A stretch of DNA of 64,000 nt. Source: Malaya genurostris. Taxonomy: Eukaryota; Arthropoda; Insecta; Diptera; Culicidae. Within the stretch, counting starts at the first letter, position 1; each line of letters begins with the position of its first letter. The notes beneath the pieces are model-generated. The model was not told the DNA's origin, did not search any database, and worked only from the letters and a program-made list of their open reading frames with translations. This document shows, one piece after another, positions 11,999 through 23,854 of the stretch. The stretch lies in assembly GCF_030247185.1 (NCBI RefSeq), contig NC_080571.1, positions 5,329,001 to 5,393,000 of the forward strand, given 5' to 3'. The translations under genes and the position numbers were made by a program.

Positions 11999-13086
11999 CA
12001 GAGATGCCAAATCTGCAGATTTGTCTGTAAATCTGCAGATTTCGTACATAGTGCTTCAGACATTTTTTTGTTGTGCAGACTTTTGAAAATCAAGTTTTTC
12101 GTAGACTTTCGTCAAAATTTACAGACTCTTGAGGTATGAGAACAGGAGTCACTGGGGGCCAAATCTGGAGAATACGGTGGATGAGGGAGCAATTCGAAAC
12201 CCAATTCGTTCAATTTCAGCATGGTTTTCATCGACTTGTGACACGGTGCATTGTCTTGATGAAACAAAACTTTTTTCTTCTTCAAATGAGGTCGTTTTTT
12301 TTTTAAATTTCGTCCTTCAAACACTCTAATAACGCTATATAATAATCACTGTTGATGGTTTTTCCCTTTTCAAGGTAGTCGATGAAAATTATACCATGCG
12401 AATCCCAAAATACAGACGCCATAACCTTACCGGCCGATTGTTGAGTCTTTCCACGCTTTGGGTTCGGTTCATCGCGTGCAGTCCACTCAGCTGACTGTCG
12501 ATTGGACTCCGGAGTGAAATGATGGAGCCATGTTTCGTCCATTGTTATATATCGACGACAAAAATCGGTTTTATTTCGATATAACAGCTCCAAACACTCC
12601 TCAGATCCATCAATTCGTTGTTGTTTTTGATCGATTGTGAGCTCACGCGGCACCCATTTTGCACAAAGCATTCTCATATCCAAATATTCGTGAATAATAT
12701 GTCCAACACGTTCCTTTGATATCTTTAGGGTGTCAGCTATCTCGATCAACTTCACTTTACGGTCATTGAAAATCATTTTGTGGATTTTTTTCCCGTTTTC
12801 ATCGGTAACAGCCTCTTTTGGACGTCCACTGCGTTCATCGTCTTCGGTGCTCAAATGACCAGTACGAAATTTTGCAAACCACTTACGAATTGTTGCTTCG
12901 CCCGGTGCAGAGTCTGGATAACACTCATCAAGCCATTTTTTGGTATCGGCGGCACTTTTTTCATCAACACACGAAATTCCTTTTTTTCCATTTGTTTCAC
13001 AATAACAAAAGTAGCTTCACTCAACTCAACTATACAGACTTAAGCAACCCTGTTCGAAGATATTTAATTTTTACCTGGCATCTCTG
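11999..13086. mobile_element. CAGAGATGCCA hAT-type element carrying a mariner
   Basis: The ends are CAGAGATGCCA and its inverse TGGCATCTCTG. The flanks CTCTGGCC (left) and CTCTGGTC (right) match at 7 of 8 positions, as expected for an 8-bp target duplication. The interrupted SINE on both sides supports these borders. Most of the interior is a mariner transposase remnant. The left interior (CTGCAGATTTGTCTGTAAAT) resembles the left part of the 188-bp relative at 24189-24376. Confidence 0.72.
12112..13000 (-). pseudogene. Mariner transposase, 3'-truncated
   Basis: On the minus strand the protein starts near 12992 (MEKKEFRVLMKK, frameshifted soon after). It continues in the 12854-12303 frame (RSGRPKEAVTDENGKKIHKM, then HIIHEYLDMRMLCAKWVPRE) and reaches the first catalytic Asp in MDETWLHHFTPESNRQSAEW. 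A further frame (12324-12112) has FHQDNAPCHKS with the second Asp and PPYSPDLAPSD with the third, after which the sequence ends abruptly. The DD34D spacing is intact, but at least two frameshifts and loss of the C terminus inactivate it. No mariner TIR was identified. Confidence 0.88.
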
Positions 13087-13150
13087 CTCTGGTCCCATAT
13101 TCGGGGTTGAGATTCGAACCCCGGTATATCCCGTCCCCTGAGTATCAAGC

Positions 13151-14181
13151 AGTCGTCGTACTTTGCTCAAAACGCAATCAAAAACTTTCGAGCACGATGC
13201 GTCCGATGTTCGGATTTACTGCGGTTTACACGTTTATCATGATGCCCGAAACGTTCGACTTTCAAACAGAACTGTAGAATCCAAGAAAATCTTTTTAATC
13301 ACATCACAATAATCGAAAGAGAGAGTGAACAAAGAGAAACTGTCACTTGCTCTCACGGCCTTCTGAAAAATCCACCCATCTGACACCGGTATGTGAGCAC
13401 CAGCCATTTGAAAGTATACCGATTACGTCGAGCCCCTCGCGTTTCGAGCCCCAAACATTGCGATGTTTTGATATTCATCGCGACTCTCAAATTGTGAAAA
13501 TTGTCTCCACTTGATGTCCCAAAACACTGTCTGCTGTATTTTAGGTAAACCGACCAGTTATTGTGAGAGAGTCTACCCAAAATTTACTAATTTTCATGCA
13601 CTAAACAAGGTAAACGCGTAAAACAAAAGTATTACTGTTTGTTTGTTTACGTTGCAATCAGTTGATTTTGAAGTTCCGATTTTGATCTCATCAAGATGGC
13701 GTCGTGACAGAGGGCCGGAAAAATCAACCGAGATATGAAAATGTATAATTTATTTTAACCGTATATTGATCTGCCGTGCAAATTGACAGTGTGGACGTCA
13801 ACCAATAGGCCTTTTCGTTCGCAAGCACTTTCCGATAGGGTCGCCGTTTGCCGTCGTAAGAAGAGTAAACCGAAAAAAGACCGAAAAGTGTATCCAGCAG
13901 CAGAAGTGCGAGAGAGTGTCCATTATTCTTTTCGACAAACATCCTTCGTTTTTGTTTTCCATTATTTTGTCGCGCTCATAGTTCGATTAAATCCGATTCG
14001 GTATGAGTGAAAGTGTGTAGTTTCGGTGCGGTACAATTGCGAAAATGATGTAAACTAGCGAAACCGGCTTTTTTCGGCTTCGCAATCGGTGCAAAACGCA
14101 GTCTTATAATCGCCAAAAGGAAGGGTAGCCCTCTGCGAAAAGACGGATAGGATCTTCACACTTGTGACAAGAGGGAGAGCA
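13151..14181 (+). promoter_or_regulatory. Upstream and 5' UTR region of the Ptp69D gene
   Basis: This is the stretch before the receptor phosphatase start codon. Positions 13311-13353 carry one arm of a dispersed foldback family (TAATCGAAAGAGAGAGTGAA). Positions 13640-14181 are less repetitive and probably include the 5' UTR, and TCATAGTTCG near 13977 is a possible initiator. The transcription start is not determined by anything visible. The small open frames here are on both strands and look like chance. Confidence 0.4.
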
Positions 14182-14275
14182 ATGTGGAAGAACCAAGCCC
14201 ACTTGTGCTTTCTGATTGTTTGTGTTTACTTACTGAACCATCGAATTAGTGAAATCTACGCTTCCGGCAATAAAG
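14182..14275 (+). CDS. Ptp69D: Ptp69D exon 1 (signal peptide)
   Basis: ATG at 14182 is followed by a hydrophobic run LCFLIVCVYLLN and a likely cleavage after about residue 28. The donor is AAAG|GTAAAG. The exon is 94 nt and ends in phase 1. It is preceded by AGAGCA, which is acceptable start context. Confidence 0.9.
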
Positions 14276-17200
14276 GTAAAGTTTTCCGAAGCGTATTGCT
14301 GATGTGACAGCTAGTATTACTGGAAAATCGGTTTGCCACTCGCTATCGGAATCTCATTTTTCATCCATCCTGTGCATGCTCCTCCCGCAACATCAACATA
14401 ATACAATCTTGCTTGATCTCTCTTTCTCGCATTCATTCATGGCTTGCTGTCTATGCACACTCGCACTAAAGCTGCTAGTATGTATTTATATATGCACAGA
14501 AAGTATTGAAGGCGGCGGCGACTCCAGACGAGACGGGGCGGCAGTCTTTCTACTGTTCTCATGTTCGTTTTGCAATCGCATTGAATTCGGTGTACGCGCT
14601 ATGCCCTAATGATAGTATCTATGACTGGTCAATAACATGCCGGACGTTAGTATTCGGATTAATTGAGTTTATTACACTAACTTAAGTTAATCTGCTTCGT
14701 TCTAGCGCGACATTTACTCGATAATAAAAGCCAAATTTTATTCAAATTGTATTTAAGATGTTTTTTTTAAGTTTTGTTAGCACACGCGTTGTTCGCAGTG
14801 AATGACCGGCAGATTAAAACCGGGACTAAAACAATTTCGATTGTACATAGTTGTGATAGATTGTGATAGTCTGAAATTGTATAGTAGAAGAGCAAGAAAG
14901 CAAAACATTTCAATGTCCTGTTTGAATAGTAGCACGTTTAAATTTTACCATCAATCGACTAATCTGAACTTACTGTTCTTTCGTTTTAGCTGAACCGCGA
15001 TACTTCCTCGCTGGCCGTAATGGAACACTGGCATGTAAATTTACCGGTGCGGAGAATCCAGTGTGGCACAAAAATGGGAAAAACCTTACCGATAGCAGGT
15101 GAGTCATCGACAGGAATAAGTGTACCCATCCCTTTTTCCACTCAGCTAATAGTAGCGAAATCGATATTTGAATGTCAAGAAACCTTTAAAATGGTAATTG
15201 GTAATAGAATTCTATATCCGCGAGAGATTGAAAAGATTGTTGCAATGGACTTTTTCATATCGCTGAAGAGGCAGTAGAGAGTAAACCACGTTGAAATTGA
15301 CTTACCAAAACAACATATCCTAATTTGATTCAATTTTGACATGGAAAATATAATAAACTACTCGAAAACAATGCAATTGACAAAAAAGGTCACCAAAACT
15401 TAATATTCGAATGTTTTTAAAACTCTCAGGGAAAAAATAAACGTGTTTCTGCACAGTTGATTTATCTGCTCTTTTATCTTAGAATTGCCCACACCTTGGA
15501 CCTAACTCTACTTATCCAATCCTGAGCAACACTTTTGCCTTCTTTCTTAAATATATTTCCTTTAATTTGGTTTTTCAAATTCCTGTCATTTTGTTTCCTG
15601 TTTCCGGAGCTTACCCTTCGTAATCATTCTTCATCTTAAACTGAATCCGAGCGGGATCGTACATCCTGGGAAATACGAGCTAAGAAGCTCAAACCGAATA
15701 ATTATCAAAGTTATGTTGCAATGATTTTCCTCAATTGTCGGATTTAAGTCCTGTAACAGAAACCACACCATCATCTGCCGTCCATCCCAGCGAGCATACG
15801 GCGACAAAGGAACCATCATTGTTTTTTTTATAAAGAGAGGTTCAAGACACTAGTCTTGCAAAACCACTAACTAACTAACTAATGATGAATGTGGCCAAAT
15901 CGCTGTGCAAAAAACGCATGCGAATTTTTTGACAGAAGGTCGCACAAATAATTAGAATTGGAGGGAAGGGTTACGGTCAAATACGAGTCATTTAAAAACA
16001 GAATCATTACAATTTATTTTACTGTGTCTTTTCAATGTTCGTTCCCAGTATTCCAAACATCGGCACGTTTCTGCCATATTGAAAATGTTGTGAATTTTTA
16101 GACTCTAGCGGTTAAAATTTTGACATCATTTTTTTCTCGCACATTAAACTTACTACAAAAGCCTTATGTCTAAGGATGTCGTAATATCGATCGAATAATC
16201 GAGTAATCGATTAATAACCCAGATAATCTTGTAATATTTAATCGATTAGTTCAAAATAATATTCGATTATTTAGCTAATCGAATAATTAAAAAAATCTCA
16301 TAGTAATAATCGAATGAATAATCGAGTAATCGATTAATAGCCCAGATAATCGAATAAATTTCAATCGATTAGTTTCAAAATTATACTCGATTATTAAATA
16401 ATCGAGTAACTTAAAAATTTCCGACATCCCTACTTATGTCGTTCACATCATTTAATATTAGAGAATAAGTGGAACTGTGGGTCAATAAATATCTGCAAAT
16501 TTACCATCTTTGGTTCTCATATACTGAACTCATTTGTAAAATTGTTCTGAGGAAAACGGACTGTGTAAACAATTTTCTTGTAGGAGTCTAATCAAGTATA
16601 AAGTGAGCAATATACAACATCAAACTTACTGCGAGTTCATGCTCAAGTTCATCACGAACACAGTACGTACATTGGCTGGAGTTTCCGTGCACGTACACCG
16701 GGCACAAGCTAGGTATGGTTGAATCAGTGATAGAGGAAAGACAGAACGATAGAGGAAAGACAAAACAAAATAAATTCGGTAGTAATCAGAGTAAAAGAAG
16801 GGTGAGTAGAATGGGGGCGAAATAAAATCAGAGTTTCTGTTTATTTACATTGCTATCGTTCCACGACAAAAGTATCAAACTGCGAACGCGAGCCCGTCTT
16901 TGTTCACTTTCTCCTTCGATTATTAGGAAACCAGAATAGAAATTTCTTCAGATTCCAATATTAATCGAAAGTTTGTTGTTTTGACTTGAAAATTATGCGA
17001 ATTGTTAAACATCAAACATAAAATCAATCCGATAATTCGTGACAGACGAAGTAAATGAAGAGAAACTGTTAGTTACAGTTAGATCTTTTTGTTGCAGAAC
17101 AATAGATTTATTTAAGCCCTTGGCATCTTAGAGCTTAAGCAGTGTGCCTTGAAAAACTTATATTATTGAATAAAAAAAAAATAGATTTATTTGGTAAATC

Positions 17201-20200
17201 CGTTTAATATTAGTCCAGTGCTGGTACCGTGTTCTACAAATTTTTTGAATCTTGTAAGGAGTGTATCGAAAATAAGCTATCCACAAATTTTTCTTTCAAA
17301 TTATGATAAAAAACGATATTTTATTCGAACTAAAAATTGATGCTTTATTGTACGAGGTTAAACTTGAGCATAATGAAAACCGGATGAAATTCAAGTTATT
17401 CCTTTCACGAATTTTCGAACTTTTAATCGAACGCTCTTCATCAAGTTCCGGACAAGTGTTGCATCGCATTTTTTGGACGCTTGAGCCCATATTTTTTTTG
17501 AACTCCTGCATGTTCTCAGCTGCCTTACCAGTCTTCTTGAAGACCCTCTTCACGATTGCCCCATCGAACGCTAGATGGGTCGAATCTGAGGGTAATTTGG
17601 TGGATTGATATTTTTTTCTACGATATCTATACCCTTTTCCGCAAGGCAATTGAGAGTGGTTTTGGCACAGTGAGTCGAAGCTAAATCCGGCCAAAACAGT
17701 GGAGGTGTACTATGCGTTTTATATAAAGGCAGCAATCTTTTCTGGAGACACTCAGATCGATAGATTTCTGCATTTATAGTTCCGATAGTGTAAAACTCGG
17801 TTGACTTCAAACCACAGGAACATAGTGTTTGCCATACCAGTACTTTTCGATGGAATTTCTTCGCTTGAATCGACCTGTCCGCATCGCTCACATCCTCCCC
17901 AACGACGACATTAAAGTATTCTGGACTTAAAAGGGTTTTTGAGTCCTCCTTTACATACGTCGCATCGTTCATCAAAACGCATGCATCCGGACACTGCAAA
18001 AGACGCGAATACAATTTCCAAGCCCTCGCTGCTGCTCGCTTCTTTTGTTCTACACTATGTTTCGAGATTTTCGGCTTCTTCTAGGTCTTCAGGTGATTTC
18101 GCCTCTTGATACGCTGGATTATTCTGACACTCGTTCCTGCTTTTTTGGTCACGCATTGACATTGATTTGTTCTTCATGATTAGAGATACCACTTTCTGGT
18201 CCAGCTTCGGGTTGGAAGAACCGGGTTTTCTGCCTCTTCCTGGTAGATCATCCAAAGAATAGTGTTCCCCAAACTTATTAATGATGGTTTTAACACTGGC
18301 ATGATGAATTCCAAACCCCTTCGCCAATTTTCAACCGCACAAACAAGTTAACAAACGAAAGCTGACAGCCAAACGCACAGCATGCTTTGATCTGAGCATT
18401 AAAAAACTATTAATATTATACGAGAATTAATATTGTACGATTTAGAAGATACTGGAAGGTTTTTCTCGAATCAATAATTTTTTGTGATCATTAAATCATC
18501 ATCATGTATATAATAAGTGCTTGAGATTCTCAATATATTTCATAACTTATACAAAATACTATGAAACGATAGCAAGTGAAGTAATTGTTCAATCTAAAAT
18601 GATATTTTTCATGTTCTAATATACTTTTGTGTCGATAATTTCCGGAATGGGCATTGTAATAATCTAGAATCACAGTTCAGCAGTAGCGAACATCGAGCCG
18701 GTACACGATGTACATGCATAGCATTTGATGCCGATTTCTCGCAAAGCTTGAATAAAGCTATCATTTAGGCTTGTGGGAAGGTCACGCACACGCACATCAA
18801 TGACATTGTCATAAAAATTCACGGGCATGTTATAATTGATATTTTTGTGTTCAACGCAGTGGAATTCGTTATTCTACGACACCATATCCGCTTCGTATTT
18901 GCCAAATAACTGAAAGTATATTGCATTATCCGATTTGTTTATCTGTAACTCTTGTACCTTTTTCGCCTTTCTATCAATCACTGTGAAACCCGACTTTACA
19001 ACCGAGGTCCAGAGGACCGAAAGCTTGGCTAAAATACATGAACACCCAATCACAACGGCAAAACAATTATATGAATGGGCAGAGCAGAGACGTTGTTATG
19101 CATTCACGACCATGTCTTTTTGTTACGTGTCACAAGAAGAATATGAACGGGGTGTGACCGAGTGGAGTAGTGTTTAATAAGGGTACCAAAATGATTCCAG
19201 GCACACAGAAATACCATTCTTTCGTTCCGATTTCAGAAACCACAATCGTCACAAGACTGTATTCGATTTTTTTTATTCAACTTTTTCGGATTATTTTGTA
19301 ATTATTGACAAAAAAATCAAAAAAAAAATTTCAGTGTATTTTTTTTTAGAGTGCCCAATCGATTCCCTACAACTTCTCGCTAAACGCCATTTTTGTACAA
19401 TTAACGGTTTCCGAGTTACAACGATTTGAAAAAGGCAATTTTGGTGAAATGCAAAAATACATACGCCCTTTTTAAAAATCAGTCGTGAGTCGGATTGACC
19501 TCTCCATCGGTTCAAAATTTATGATTTGCCATACTGAAGCCATGTGCAAAGTTTCAGCCAAATCGGAGAACGTCGAGTCTGATGATCTGCTAAGCATTTC
19601 TGGAATTGTTCTCTTATGTCTTAACACAAACATCAAAACAGTTAAAATTCGTAAAAATGTCAAAAGATTAAAAAAAAAAATTTATTGATTTTTTTTTCAG
19701 TGCAAAAATCACCTTCATGATTGTGGACACCGACGAAGATGTCGTGAAGATTGCCGATGGTGATGATGGCAAACCACCGGATGACCCACCGGCCACTACG
19801 ACGCTACCAACGGCCGACGATACGCAGACTGCCACCACCGTCATTTCCACGCTTACGATACATAATTTTACAAAGGCGGACACCGGGAACTACACATGCC
19901 ACGGTGTACCGGACGATAGGAGGACGAAGGGACTGCTAGCGAATTACGCCGTCCGGGAAGTGCTGCTACCAAAGATTACTGCCACCAGTCCGGAGCGGAC
20001 CAAGACAAAGCAGGAGCGGAAGGTCGAACTGTTCTGCGTGATCCGGATGTATCCGCTGGACTATTTTAACAATTCGATACAATGGTTCAAAGAAGACGAT
20101 ACCACCGAAAATAATTTTATGAAGAACACTACGGTGAAGGCATTGAACGGAACACATGTACATGTGACACTGACGATTGCGGACGTAAGCAAAACACACA

Positions 20201-23200
20201 ACGGAACGTACTCTTGTAATGTGGGACCATCGACAATGCTTGACGAAAACACCGCCACAGACAGGAAATCAATGGCACTGCTGGTGTTGGATAAACCGCA
20301 GGTCACGATAGACTATGCGAAAGCCGTCGGAGCAAACAAAATCTATCTAAACTGGACCGTGAATGACGGAAATGATCCAGTTAAGCATTACATGGCTCAA
20401 TTTATGAAGAAAGGCCATTCCACTTTTACGTACTACGCAAACCGAATCGATGGACGAAACAGTTCTTTCGTGTTGGAAAACTTTGAACCCGCTACGGATT
20501 ATGAGCTAAAGCTGACGGCTCAGAATGGACAGGGAAGTGGCCAACCATCACCAGCGGTCAAGGTGCGAACATTGGAAAGTGATCCAAGTTTTACGCCCAT
20601 CGTAGAAGTGAAAGGAAATACTCATTCGACCATCACGATTGGCTGGGCACCGCCACCTACGGATTTGCTGGAATATATTCAGTACTACGATTTGACAGTT
20701 TCCGTTGCTGGTGAGAATTCTTCCAAGTGGGAAACCTATTACCCCCAAAACAGTCGCAATCTTCCGTACATGTTCGATAATTTGGACACAGCCACTGAGT
20801 ATAGCTTCCGTGTCCGAGCTTGCAGCGAATTGGCGAAGGCATGTGGAAACTGGTCGGAGGAAGTGAATGGAACCACGAGCGATGGTTTGTCGTCGGAACC
20901 AATGAACCTCAATATCAGTTGCTCACATTACAATATCTCCCGCCGCAACACAGTTCGCATTCATTGGGATCAGCCGAAAAAACCGAATGGTAAAGTCGTT
21001 TCCTATCAAGTCATTTTGGATGGGTTATCGCAGTATCGGAGCGAGCATGGTTCCCTGAAGAATGAAACATGGGGACCGAAAATTAAGAATGTTCAACCGC
21101 AGTTCACCAGGACCGAGTACGACGGCATTCCACCGAATACCAACTACACGGTCCGAGTAGCGGCAGTGACGCGTACCAAACGACCCGGAGTCACTGCGAG
21201 TGCTAGCTGTACGATGCCGGCAACCACCCCGGACAACATTGGCCGATTGATGTGGGGCAAGCTACGTACCGAGGATAATCAATGGATTTTCAAATTGTTC
21301 CTTCCCCGTGTATCAGAGCGGAATGGTCCAATTTGTTGCTATAAAATCTATCTGACACGGTTGGCTCATCGGAACGGGTCTTTACCCGAACCGGAAAATT
21401 TGCTGGTAACCAGTTATGCCGATGTGCACTCGATCAACAACACCCGGGGGGGAACGTATCTGGCGGAAATATTTTCCAGTCTGAACTACAGCTCCGAGGT
21501 GTTTCTTGGCGATGGAAAGAACAACGAGTACCATGATCTTGCTTTCTGTCCGCAGTGTCTGCATAAAACGAGATTCCTTCACAATGAGAAACCTAGTGGT
21601 AAGTTCATTATCATTATCATTAACGTAGTATTGGCTGTATTCGTATCTAAACGTTGATCATTTTTTGATTTCAATAAAAATATTGTTTTCTAGTTAATAT
21701 TAAGTCGAATTTTGTGCCACCAAAACGTTAATTGCGGGTCACTTGAAAGTCAAATGAACGGCTAAATGAAAACATCGGATAAATGGACATTAGTTTGGTA
21801 AACCAAACCCGTTTAAATATTTTAAAATACAAGAACTGAATCAAAACGTTGAGTGCAAAAGCCTGACACGGTTTTTGCAATGCAAAAATTGTTTCAAAAC
21901 ATCTTTATTGCTAGAACTGGATAAAAAAGGCGGGAGGGTAATGTCAGAAACATAACTGGATGACATGAATACGAATAAAACTGACAATGTTTTCCACACA
22001 TGCGAATATCGATAATCGCACACGTACTAGTTGATTCATTGTGTGAATGTTGCCAACTTTCAATGCATAATTGTAACGTTTTTGCAATTTAGGATCTCTA
22101 TATATAAAAATAATATGACAATCATTTCAATCACTTACTATGCGTTTTGGGTAAGTCGATGCCTCTCACGCAGTCCAATTGGGTTTGATTCCCAATCCCC
22201 GTCAGAAAGTCAGAAAGTTTTTCTGGCCTGATGAGGCGAATGATCTAAAGGTTAAAACCTCTATAATCAAAACCAAAAAATAACTTCACCCGCCACTTTA
22301 CATAAAATAAAACACAATTGTATAGAGATTTGAAAAAATATCCACAAATCGAATTTACGAATTGTAGAATATAAATTATTGACATCTGCTCTCCAGCCGT
22401 GTGGACAAAAAGTATAGGATTCCTCCAAAAAATCATTAAAAAAATGGTATTATTAGCAATATTCTAGTGAATATTTTACAAGCCAGTTGTAATTCCTTAT
22501 AAAGAAGATCTTGTTTGAATATTATTCAGTTCTTTTATAAACTTTTTTTTATAGAACAATATATTTAGTAAGGCACACTAGTTAGATCATTTTGATTATA
22601 AATTGAATGACTCAATTGACCCTCTTAAACAACATGCACATATATGTTTCCCTCATATTAGTCAATTAAAATTACTAGCGAACAAAACATGCCGACAAAA
22701 AAAAGTCCACTGCTCTCAATCACTGAAAACCTTTCGTATTCCTATGTATTGGTTTTGCGCGATACGATTTGTGCGATGGTTCATTCAATTCATGCGGTTG
22801 AAACTTTGCGCGCCTTATTTTGGCACTAAATTTCACCTTATTGCCCGTTCATACCAAACATTTTAGAAAACTTTAATTTTGAGTTTTCAGTTTTTATGTC
22901 ATGCTACTGAACATTTTTTCATAAATTGCTACCATATTTCCGATGATATTGAGAAAAAACTATGTTGCCGAAATAAAAACAACGAGAGATATTCACGATT
23001 AAGTTTTACCGTTCTTGTAAAGGGTAAATTTTGAAAAGGTGTCCCATAGTAAACCTGTATAAAAACTTCAAACGGTTCTTTAAATGTTTTTAGCTGATTA
23101 TTTTCATTCAAATTTTTTTACCGATTGTCGCTGTGAAACACAACAAAGATCAGACCGCCCGTAACAAACAAGCAACCCATGCTTCGTCCACAACGGTAGT

Positions 23201-23817
23201 CAGCGAAACAACATTGATTTCAAGACCCGGATAAAAACCTTTGTTTCCTATTTGGCTATGCTTTTATCCGGGTTTTTTTATTCAAAGATTCTTGCAAACT
23301 TTCACTGATCATTTGTTTTGAAGACATCATAGCTCTAAAGTAGAAAATTAACCCACAAATGTTTTTGTCCCCCTAAATTGTGGATCAGGACCACTGTGCA
23401 ATGCAATATAACTCGGAAATTTTGAAATTTCCGATTCACCGATTTTTTTTTAGATTCTACGGAAAACCTAAAACAAAATCAGAATTTTAGTAGTTATCAA
23501 TTCCGTTTGGGTTGTGCATAAAAATTGCTTAGATCTTTTGTCCAAAATATAATTATTTTTAAAGTTTAAGTATATTTACCAAAATTTTTAAGATTGTCAG
23601 TGAAATCCAAGTTTCGTTTTTTTTTTTGTAAATTTTGTTCATAATAAATTTCCAATGAAAAAAAAGTCATATAATTAAAAAGTTTTGATTTGATTTTGTT
23701 TGTCAAAATTTTCCCAATAATAGAAATTCTCTGTATATGTAGGGGAAGATGTTCGGTTGCCGGCACGCCACCGTAACTTTTGATAGAAAGCAGATAGAGC
23801 GTCATTCCGATAAATGT

Positions 23818-23854
<37 letters not shown>

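Larger units (their letters stand above)
11935..13150 (-). mobile_element. tRNA-related SINE split by a hAT-type element
   Basis: On the minus strand, 13150-13087 holds the tRNA-like head with a box-B-like GGTTCGAATCT. Positions 11998-11935 hold the tail, with TTTTTCTAGCCC, GGGGAATGACC and AGGTTAAAATCTCTAT. The SINE at 22135-22260 shows the same head-to-tail order uninterrupted. The body is split by the element at 11999-13086. The 3' words resemble mosquito Twin-type SINEs as I remember them; the family name is uncertain. Confidence 0.75.

Noticed and set aside
11999..13086. Reading CAGAGATGCCA as the TIR of the mariner it contains
   Set aside because: The flanks show 8-bp, not TA, duplications, and a 188-bp copy with the same ends at 24189 has no mariner sequence, so the mariner is more likely an insertion.
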